Shown one piece after another: positions 1-6,325 of a stretch of 10,652 bases of DNA. The stretch's first letter is position 1. Each line of letters begins with the position of its first letter. The stretch lies in NCBI GenBank assembly GCA_002424525.1, contig DIKJ01000094.1:3401-14052 (forward strand), in the 5' to 3' direction. Position numbers and translations under genes: made by a program. Origin of the DNA: Bacteroidales bacterium UBA5621 (GTDB taxonomy: Bacteria; Bacteroidota; Bacteroidia; Bacteroidales; VadinHA17). Below the pieces are notes generated by a model. That model ran no database searches, was not told the origin of the DNA, and was given only the letters and a program-made list of their open reading frames with translations.

Positions 1-81
1 CCTTACTCAATAAATTTTATTGAAGGGTGGATCAGACACTGAAAAATAAACTATTTTTAGCTTAACTAACCTTAACAAACC

Positions 82-1083
82 ATGGTACTGGTACAAAACT
101 ATGCACTTGCAGTATTCCTTTGCGTTATTGCAATGATCTGCTGGGGTTCCTGGCAGAACACCAGAAATCTTATCGGGCTTGAATGGCGCTTTGAGCTTTT
201 CTACTGGGATTACACCCTGGGCATCGTTCTTTTTGCCCTGATTATGGCTTTTACTTTCGGGAGTTTTGGCAGTGAGGGCCGCAGTTTCATACCTGACCTG
301 GCGCAAGCCGATGCGAAATATCTTCTCTCATCGGCTCTTGGAGGCTTTATCTGGAACATCGGCACATTGCTTCTTGTTGCCTCCATTTCGGTAGCGGGAA
401 TGTCGGTGGCATTTCCGATAGGAGGAGGTATCGGATGGACGCTGGGCATCTTCATCAACTACCTGGGCAGACCTGAAGGCAATCCTTACCTGCTTTTTGG
501 AGGAACTGCTGTAATCATAGTGGCAATACTGCTAAGCATGCAATCATACAGGAAACTGGCAAGCCATCAGAATAAGCCATCTTTCAAAGGAATCTTTCTG
601 GCGTTTCTTGCCGGCATCTGCATCGCTTTCTTCTACAGGTTTGTCGCCGCTTCGCTGGCAACAGAATTCACTCCGGCTGAGGCCGGTAAGATAAGCTCTT
701 ACACTGCAGTGGTCTTCTTCTCACTGGGAGCACTCGTAAGCACTGCCATTGTCAATCCTTTCTTCATGGCCAGGCCTGTCGAAGGAAGACCCGTTAAGAT
801 GAGAGAATGGTTTAAAGGGTCACCAAAAACTCATCTTCTCGGATTGCTTGGAGGAGCCATCTGGTGCCTGGGAAATTCCGTCAGCTTCATGTCTGTTGGA
901 GCAGCCAGCCCGGCAATATCATACGGCCTGAGCAACGCCGCTCCTGTTGTGGCTGCTCTCTGGGGGATCTTCCTCTGGAAAGAATTCAAAGATGCCCCAA
1001 AAGGTACAAATACCCTGCTTGGCCTTATGTTTTTGTGCTATCTTATCGGGCTGGTATTTATTGTCTGGTCCAGACTTGCTTAA
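82..1083 (+). CDS. GRP/RhaT-like sugar permease of the DMT superfamily
   Basis: This is a 333-residue integral membrane protein, probably a proton-driven sugar importer in the inner membrane. I see about ten hydrophobic segments, near residues 5-22, 42-60, 80-100, 105-127, 136-153, 168-190, 206-226, 250-270, 275-298 and 311-330. This fits the ten-helix fold of the drug/metabolite transporter superfamily, and the two halves look like repeats of each other. The first helix has ICWGSWQNT followed by WRFELFYWDY, and a glycine-rich GGGIGW follows helix 4; from memory these are typical of the glucose/ribose porter (GRP) and RhaT-like group. The ATG at 82 is the only upstream choice, because an in-frame TAA lies at 73-75; no clear ribosome binding site precedes it. 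The secreted hydrolase and sugar isomerase downstream on the same strand suggest it imports the sugar they handle. The substrate cannot be read from sequence. Some annotators call such proteins multidrug permeases. Confidence 0.5.
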   Translation: MVLVQNYALAVFLCVIAMICWGSWQNTRNLIGLEWRFELFYWDYTLGIVLFALIMAFTFGSFGSEGRSFIPDLAQADAKYLLSSALGGFIWNIGTLLLVASISVAGMSVAFPIGGGIGWTLGIFINYLGRPEGNPYLLFGGTAVIIVAILLSMQSYRKLASHQNKPSFKGIFLAFLAGICIAFFYRFVAASLATEFTPAEAGKISSYTAVVFFSLGALVSTAIVNPFFMARPVEGRPVKMREWFKGSPKTHLLGLLGGAIWCLGNSVSFMSVGAASPAISYGLSNAAPVVAALWGIFLWKEFKDAPKGTNTLLGLMFLCYLIGLVFIVWSRLA

Positions 1084-1088
1084 TGAAT

Positions 1089-1130
1089 CCTTCGTGTACT
1101 TTGTGTAATCCTTTGAGTCCTTAGTGGTTA
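1089..1130. repeat. Degenerate 9-12 base tandem repeat in spacer
   Basis: Directly after the permease stop the spacer consists of four imperfect units: CCTTCGTGTA, CTTTGTGTAAT, CCTTTGAGT and CCTTAGTGGTTA. On the other strand they read as CACTAAGGAC-type units. From memory, strings of this kind recur in spacers of Bacteroidota and some other phyla and produce spurious short ORFs rich in T-K-D. The string has no obvious hairpin or T tract, so I do not call it a terminator. Confidence 0.5.
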
Positions 1131-1161
1131 ATAATATTCGCAAGTTAAAAACATACTGATC

Positions 1162-2568
1162 ATGAACAGAACTCTCATGCTGATTGCTTCTGTAGTCTTC
1201 TGCAGCATTACAGCAACTGCACAGGAAAATCCATGGAAGGGATCATCAATTGACCTTTCCCGGGGCAAGCTTGTCATTTCTGAGAACAAACGTTTCCTTG
1301 TTTTTGAAGACGGCACCCCGTTCTTTTACCTGGGCGACACCGGATGGGAACTCTTTCATCGCCTTAACAAGGAAGAGACAGAAAGATTTCTCGAGAACAG
1401 GCGGGCAAAAGGTTTTACTGTCATTCAGGCTGTTGCCCTGGCGGAGCTTGACGGGCTTAACACACCAAATGTTGAGGGAAACAGGCCATTGATCGACAAC
1501 GATCCTCTCAAACCCAATGAATCTTACTGGCTGCATGTCGACTGGGTAATTAAGAGAGCTGCCGAAAAAGGGATATACATCGGATTGCTTCCGACATGGG
1601 GGGATAAGGTTGACAAACGATGGGGTGTAGGGCCGGTGATCTTTACTGCTGAAAATGCCTATAAATACGGTCAATGGATTGGCAACCGCTACAAGGATTA
1701 TCTAAATATTATATGGATAAATGGCGGGGACCGTGATGGCGGAGGCGATAACACGCCGATCTGGAACGCACTCGGTGAAGGGATCAAATCTGTCGATAAA
1801 AACCACCTTATGACCTTTCATCCCTGGGGGGAAAGAAGTTCATCAGAGTGGTTCCACAACACTTCGTGGCTCGATTTCAACATGTGCCAGACCGGTCACG
1901 GCCAGCGAAGTTATGCCATTTTTAAAAGGCTGGTGGTACGCGATTATGATCTCAAACCTGTAAAACCCTGTTTCGACGGGGAACCCCGGTACGAGGACCA
2001 CCCGGTCGGTTGGAACCCTGATGTTTTGGGGTGGTTCAATGATGCAGATGTAAGGCAGGCACTATACTGGAACCTCTTCAGCGGAGGATTCGGACATACC
2101 TATGGCTGCCACCCGATATGGCAGATGAAAACTCCTGACCGGGAGGCGGTCGGACTGGCAAGGAACAACTGGTACGATGTGCTTGACCTTGAGGGTGCAT
2201 GGGATCTGATCCATGCCCGCCGCCTGATTGAATCCAGACCCTTTTTATCAAGGGTACCTGATCAATCACTCATAGCACCTGCTTATTTCCCTGAGACAGA
2301 TTATGTTGTTGCCACAAGAGGTGACGGATACGCATTTGTATATTTCCCGACAGGCTGGTCCGCAGAAATTATACTCGACAGGATCGGAGCCAAATCAGTC
2401 ACCGCTTACTGGTTCGACCCGCGCGCCGGCGAATCGAAGCTGATTGAAACATACCCGGGCCAGGGTACCAGAAGGTTCACACCGCCTTCCAGTGGAAGGG
2501 GAAATGACTGGATCCTTGTTCTTGATGATACCTCAAAAGGCTTCAAAGACCCCGGAATATTACCTTAA
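1162..2568 (+). CDS. Secreted DUF4038 glycoside hydrolase (GH140-like)
   Basis: This 468-residue enzyme has a type I signal peptide (residues 1-20, likely cut after TATA before QE). A DUF4038-type TIM barrel spans about residues 30-365, and a C-terminal beta domain (about 375-466) resembles the putative collagen-binding domain that usually accompanies DUF4038. The start of the barrel shows GTPFFYLGDTGWELFHRL, a hallmark of the family. Candidate catalytic residues are D190 in WINGGDRDG and E274 in CFDGEPRYE, matching the Asp/Glu pair expected for GH140. The characterised GH140 member is an apiosidase acting on rhamnogalacturonan II, but DUF4038 is wider than that activity, so apiose is only a possibility. 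The N-terminal signal suggests a periplasmic or secreted enzyme. It follows the permease by 78 bases and precedes the isomerase by 118, so the three may form one transcription unit, although both spacers carry repeats. No strong ribosome binding site is visible. Confidence 0.5.
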   Translation: MNRTLMLIASVVFCSITATAQENPWKGSSIDLSRGKLVISENKRFLVFEDGTPFFYLGDTGWELFHRLNKEETERFLENRRAKGFTVIQAVALAELDGLNTPNVEGNRPLIDNDPLKPNESYWLHVDWVIKRAAEKGIYIGLLPTWGDKVDKRWGVGPVIFTAENAYKYGQWIGNRYKDYLNIIWINGGDRDGGGDNTPIWNALGEGIKSVDKNHLMTFHPWGERSSSEWFHNTSWLDFNMCQTGHGQRSYAIFKRLVVRDYDLKPVKPCFDGEPRYEDHPVGWNPDVLGWFNDADVRQALYWNLFSGGFGHTYGCHPIWQMKTPDREAVGLARNNWYDVLDLEGAWDLIHARRLIESRPFLSRVPDQSLIAPAYFPETDYVVATRGDGYAFVYFPTGWSAEIILDRIGAKSVTAYWFDPRAGESKLIETYPGQGTRRFTPPSSGRGNDWILVLDDTSKGFKDPGILP

Positions 2569-2585
2569 AACATTGAAAATTTGAG

Positions 2586-2644
2586 ACTTTGAACCGAGGC
2601 GAAGCCGAGCTCGGCGAAGCCAAACTTTGAACCGAGGCGAAGCC
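2586..2644. repeat. Tandem 21-base direct repeat with internal palindrome
   Basis: Two identical 21-base copies, each beginning ACTTTGAACC and ending GCGAAGCC, lie at 2586-2606 and 2624-2644 with a 38-base period. Between them is the perfect palindrome GCCGAGCTCGGC (2604-2615) followed by another GCGAAGCC. The flanks (2569-2585 and 2645-2672) are made of looser ACTTTGAAAC/CCCTGAAAC units, so almost the whole spacer between the hydrolase and the isomerase is repetitive. It is non-coding in any convincing frame. Its function is unknown. Confidence 0.5.
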
Positions 2645-2674
2645 AAACTCTGAAACTTTGAAACCCTGAAACAC

Positions 2675-2678
2675 AGGA
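2675..2678 (+). promoter_or_regulatory. Ribosome binding site of the isomerase gene
   Basis: AGGA stands eight bases before the ATG at 2687 and just after the repetitive spacer. It is one of only two convincing Shine-Dalgarno-like sites in the window and supports that start codon. Confidence 0.5.
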
Positions 2679-2686
2679 ACCTGAAT

Positions 2687-3496
2687 ATGAAATTAGGAAT
2701 CAGTTCATTCACATACACATGGGCTGTTGGCGTCCCCGGATCCATCCCTGCGAATCCACTTTCGGCATACGGACTCATTGACAGGGCCTCTGAATTCAGC
2801 GTCAGCATTGTACAGATTGCAGATAACCTCCCTCTTGAAAGGCTGCCACACTTTGAACTTAATGAACTGAAGCATTATGCCTCGGGCAAAGGGATCTCCT
2901 TAGAGATGGGAGGCAGAGGGCTTATCCCTGCACATGCCATGGAGTGCCTCGAAGCCGCTGAGGTCCTCGGATCTCCTATCCTGCGGATGGTTATTGACGA
3001 GCCCGGATATGAGCCTGATATGCAAACAATTATTTCGATCATCAGGGAAGTTGTGCCTGAACTGAAATCGAGAAATATAAAACTCGCCATTGAGAACCAC
3101 GACAGGCTTAAAGCGAGGGAATTTGAGAGAATTATTAACAGCGTGGGAAGCGACATGGTAGGCATCTGCCTCGACTCAGTTAATTCAATGGGTGCCGGAG
3201 AAGGTTTTAAAACTGTTTCAGAAATTCTTGCGCCCTATACCTTTAACCTTCATATCAAAGACTTTTCAATCGACAGGGTTCCTCATAAAATGGGCTTATT
3301 AATAGAAGGGCGTCCGGCCGGAAAAGGGATGCTTAATATCCCTGGCCTGTTCAGAAATATTGATCAATATTCCCGGTGCCGCTCAGCAATCCTGGAATTA
3401 TGGACTCCCCCCGAAAAGAGTGTTGAAGAAACAATTATCAAGGAAGAAAAATGGGCTGAAGAAAGTATTCAATATCTCAAATCATTAATATTATGA
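2687..3496 (+). CDS. Sugar phosphate isomerase/epimerase (xylose isomerase-like TIM barrel)
   Basis: This is a 269-residue cytoplasmic protein without a signal peptide, of the AP-endonuclease-2/xylose-isomerase-like TIM barrel superfamily. Its length is normal for the single-domain sugar isomerases and epimerases. The four expected divalent metal ligands can be placed at E136 (LAIENHD), D163 (GICLDSVNS), H189 (FNLHIKDF) and E237 (AILELW). Their order resembles that of tagatose/psicose 3-epimerase-type enzymes. The N-terminus (KLGISSFTYTW) is the usual first strand. It probably isomerises or epimerises the sugar, or a derivative of it, delivered by the upstream permease and hydrolase; this is inference from position. 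The superfamily also contains dehydratases and inosose enzymes, so the exact reaction is open. The gene ends in an AT-rich 175-base convergent spacer (3497-3671) shared with the GH9 gene; I see no clear GC-rich terminator hairpin there. Confidence 0.5.
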   Translation: MKLGISSFTYTWAVGVPGSIPANPLSAYGLIDRASEFSVSIVQIADNLPLERLPHFELNELKHYASGKGISLEMGGRGLIPAHAMECLEAAEVLGSPILRMVIDEPGYEPDMQTIISIIREVVPELKSRNIKLAIENHDRLKAREFERIINSVGSDMVGICLDSVNSMGAGEGFKTVSEILAPYTFNLHIKDFSIDRVPHKMGLLIEGRPAGKGMLNIPGLFRNIDQYSRCRSAILELWTPPEKSVEETIIKEEKWAEESIQYLKSLIL

Positions 3497-3671
3497 ATCA
3501 TATAAGCTCAGGAATAATTACAATTGTTTTCTTTATTATTTCTTAATTGATGTTTTTGTTTTCATAGCAATAAACTGATAATATTCAACTTAATACCCCG
3601 AATTAATTTTTTTATCCAGGTTTAACCCCCGGCAATAAGACAAAAGCTATTCTATCGTCGACTGTTGTTGA

Positions 3672-6152
3672 CTAATTGAAAAAATTATTCATAAGCCATA
3701 GCCAGTCGCTTGTTGAGTGCACCCATATCTCTTTCGGATTATGCCAGTTATCCGACGGCCAATACGGGGCATCTCCATTAAACCTGGTGTGAATACCGCA
3801 AGGAATGGCGCCAACAATGTTGCCGATTAAAGGGTTGTACAGGGCCTGGTACCGATATCCTTCTCCCCACATTATACTTTGGTTAAAGGGATTCAATCCC
3901 AAAATCCAATTAAACTGCCTGTAAGACAAATTCAACAGATCCGTATCATTAAGATATCTGCCAATTGCTGCCAATCCAATTGCTTTTGATAGAACAACAG
4001 AACTGTTGCCTCTGCCGGTTGTCCAAACAGGAAAGCTTCGAATATAATACCGTCCATTTAATGGGATCCCGTTTTTCACTTTTGCTTCCTCAATCCTATC
4101 CTGTGCTTCATTCAGGTCATATATACCTGCCGGGAGCATCAAATATGGCTCAGTATAAGCTGATATATCTTTGTAATAATTAGCATACAGGCGAATTGCT
4201 GATTCCCATTTTTTAACATTTTCACTATCAGGGAATGACTGCAATAACCCGACCAGTCCGGTTACCGGATATTTTTCACCACTGGTGATACTTCGCAAAA
4301 ACGGAATATTTTCCCGCTTTGCATCCTGGAATAAAAATCCCTTTAATGGAATATCATCGCTCAGGTTGTCCTTTTGCTGACACTGGAGAATGTAGTCTCC
4401 ATAGGAGATAGCAGCGCTTTTATATTTGTCATCTTTGGTTGCTTCATATAGCGTGAGCGAAGCATTCAATGCAATTCCTGCAATTCCTATATTCATATCC
4501 TGGATATTCTCTGAGGCAAAGTTCCAATCTTCTTCCGCACACCTGAGCGCATAGTCCGCCATTACAGGGTCTTTCTTCAATAATACAATTGCTGCCTTAG
4601 CTTGTGCCCTTGCCGCGTGAAGATTAATGGTTACATAGTTGTATGTGGGCGCATGACTTTCGCTGGGTGTAACGGGCGAGCGATCATCATAAGTCCCGAT
4701 GATACCATCCGTCCAAAAATCCATTGTTGCCCAGTTGACCCTGTAACCATCCCCAAAGCGGGTTTTCAATATCCAATCCAGTCCCCACTTAGCCTCTTCC
4801 AAGAGGCGTTCAGATAATTCCGTATCGGTGTCCCGGAATTTGTCGGCCAACAGGAGAAATAAATACACAGCATCAGAGGTATGTTTCGTGCTTTGAGACA
4901 AATCTCCTGCATCATGCCAGCCACCATTAACCAAAATAGTTTTATCACCATGAGAACAAATAAAGTCACTGTGACAAAGGGAATGACGTCCGGGTATCTC
5001 TGTCCCGCAGCGCTGACAGTAGAAAAAGTTGATTACTTTAATCAGGTTATCTCTGTACAGATCGTTAAAATTGTTTATTTGGAATGGCCTTGTCTGAATG
5101 TCCCCTGCTTTTAAGACATAGGTTCCGGACCTGTCAAACTCACTGAAGTCCAGCACCTGAAATGTTCCATATTGTGTTTCCTTTACCGTAACCGGTTTCT
5201 TTAAGGCTTCTTTTTTTGTATTCACATCAATCAACGTAAAACTATTCGCTGAAAGATCCGAAGAAAGAGCTGTCTTGAGAAAACCCGTTGCATAGCCTAC
5301 GTGATTATGTGCAATGTGGCCGGGAGAAACATTCCAGCCTTCGTAATGTTCAGGCTGTTCTACTTTTTCAAGGAATATTTCGTCAAAATAATACTTAACC
5401 GTATTGGTCATTTCCCGCTGATTTCCCTGAAGCCTGTACCGCAGCTCGATCGCGACTACTTTATCCCTTACGACATGAGGAATTTCCCAATAGACCTTGT
5501 TCCATTTGTGGTTCTCAAGCAATTGATAATTCAGGCCACTTTGTATGTTATAATAATGGTATCCACCAGGAGAATCGTAAGGAACAAAAGCATCATCCCA
5601 TTGTTCAAGAGTCACTGTGGTATCTGCCCGGGTATCATTATGCAACACTAAATTAAACGATACTGTCCTAAAACCAGGTAAATCAGGATAAACCCATAGA
5701 GTTATCCGGTTCCACTCTGACCAGTCTTCATTATCTACCCGGTAGATTGCGCTCGATGATCCCCATGGTCTGCCACGGGAAGAGGCGAAGTTCGGTTGTT
5801 CGCCTTTAGTGGGGGAAGTCAGCAGAACTGAAGCCCGGCCTTTATGGAACTTATCATTCGACAGGGAAATCGTCCCATAAGATCGGGAACTGGCACTTTG
5901 ATCTACCCAGGATTCCCAGTTTTCCAGGCTTTCCATATCTGATAACAGTTTCGATTCGACGGCCGGTTTTTGAGATACCTCCCAGGCAAGAGAATTCTCC
6001 GGTGGATCAGTCATGGGCATATCGGGGAGACTTTTCCCACCTGAAGGGGCCGGGGTATTTTTACATCCCTGCAAAACAGCCACAGCCAAAATTACCACCA
6101 GGCATAAGGATATTATCGTCCCTTTAATGTCCATTAAATGATTTTGACACAT
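3672..6152 (-). CDS. GH9 family cellulase-like lipoprotein (endo-beta-glucanase)
   Basis: An 826-residue exported glycoside hydrolase. The N-terminus is a lipoprotein signal with lipobox VLQGC (C30), so the enzyme is probably anchored in the outer membrane. M7 (position 6134) is an alternative start giving a more typical signal length; neither start has a good ribosome binding site. Domains in order are a beta-rich, carbohydrate-binding-like region (about 66-265, ending YYFDEIFLEKV), an Ig-like CelD_N module (about 278-360) and a GH9 (alpha/alpha)6 catalytic domain (about 364-826). GGWHDAGD (410-417) supplies the catalytic base aspartates, and E808 in NPKEIWVHSTSDW is the likely acid. FNWILGLNPFNQS near 747-759 is also a GH9 signature. 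GH9 enzymes cleave beta-1,4-glucans or mixed-linkage glucans, though some act on short oligosaccharides. The GH116-type gene lies 173 bases upstream on the same strand, suggesting joint beta-glucan breakdown. The gene is AT-rich compared with both ends of the window. Confidence 0.5.
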   Translation of the reverse strand: MCQNHLMDIKGTIISLCLVVILAVAVLQGCKNTPAPSGGKSLPDMPMTDPPENSLAWEVSQKPAVESKLLSDMESLENWESWVDQSASSRSYGTISLSNDKFHKGRASVLLTSPTKGEQPNFASSRGRPWGSSSAIYRVDNEDWSEWNRITLWVYPDLPGFRTVSFNLVLHNDTRADTTVTLEQWDDAFVPYDSPGGYHYYNIQSGLNYQLLENHKWNKVYWEIPHVVRDKVVAIELRYRLQGNQREMTNTVKYYFDEIFLEKVEQPEHYEGWNVSPGHIAHNHVGYATGFLKTALSSDLSANSFTLIDVNTKKEALKKPVTVKETQYGTFQVLDFSEFDRSGTYVLKAGDIQTRPFQINNFNDLYRDNLIKVINFFYCQRCGTEIPGRHSLCHSDFICSHGDKTILVNGGWHDAGDLSQSTKHTSDAVYLFLLLADKFRDTDTELSERLLEEAKWGLDWILKTRFGDGYRVNWATMDFWTDGIIGTYDDRSPVTPSESHAPTYNYVTINLHAARAQAKAAIVLLKKDPVMADYALRCAEEDWNFASENIQDMNIGIAGIALNASLTLYEATKDDKYKSAAISYGDYILQCQQKDNLSDDIPLKGFLFQDAKRENIPFLRSITSGEKYPVTGLVGLLQSFPDSENVKKWESAIRLYANYYKDISAYTEPYLMLPAGIYDLNEAQDRIEEAKVKNGIPLNGRYYIRSFPVWTTGRGNSSVVLSKAIGLAAIGRYLNDTDLLNLSYRQFNWILGLNPFNQSIMWGEGYRYQALYNPLIGNIVGAIPCGIHTRFNGDAPYWPSDNWHNPKEIWVHSTSDWLWLMNNFFN

Positions 6153-6207
6153 AATACATAAATTTTAATTCAAAATTGTAAATCAATAGTGTCCGATTAA
6201 AAGTATG

Positions 6208-6275
6208 AGATTACCTGCGGTGAGCTCGTCCCGCGATAGCGCGGTACTCGGTTCTTCGCTCCGCTCAGAATGACA
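6208..6275. repeat. Intergenic repeat-like element with GC hairpin
   Basis: In the spacer between the GH116-type and GH9 genes, a GC-rich patch sits in AT-rich surroundings. On the minus strand it begins TGTCATTCTGAGCGGAGCGA and ends in a GAGATTA complement. It contains a perfect hairpin CCGCG-ATAG-CGCGG (6231-6244), extended after one mismatch by GT/AC, and a GAGCTC palindrome (6222-6227). From memory the TGTCATTCTGAGCG end is a frequent spacer repeat in bacterial genomes. No T tract follows the hairpin in the direction of transcription, so a terminator role is uncertain. Confidence 0.5.
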
Positions 6276-6325
6276 AGTACTTAGTGAGTTATTGGGGTAG
6301 GAGGATAACTTTTGTAACTTATCTA

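Noticed and set aside
7..23. AT-rich inverted repeat (8-bp arms, one-base centre) at the left edge
   Set aside because: Could be a terminator of an upstream gene, but the stem is almost all A/T and the upstream gene is outside the window, so nothing can be confirmed.
50..60. TATTTTTA, one base from the Bacteroidota -7 consensus TAnnTTTG, ahead of the permease
   Set aside because: No matching -33 TTTG at the right distance, and such strings are common in AT-rich DNA.
919..1143. Minus-strand frame with a T-K-D-rich start
   Set aside because: Its start is the translated tandem repeat at 1089-1130 and the rest is antisense to the permease; no independent coding signal.
2560..2808. Minus-strand 82-residue frame over the 21-base repeat
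   Set aside because: Consists of translated repeat and antisense of the isomerase start; no domain, start site or codon pattern of a real gene.
3513..3540. AATAAT/ATTATT arms and ACAATTGT palindrome in the convergent spacer
   Set aside because: Very weak A/T stem; insufficient to call a bidirectional terminator.
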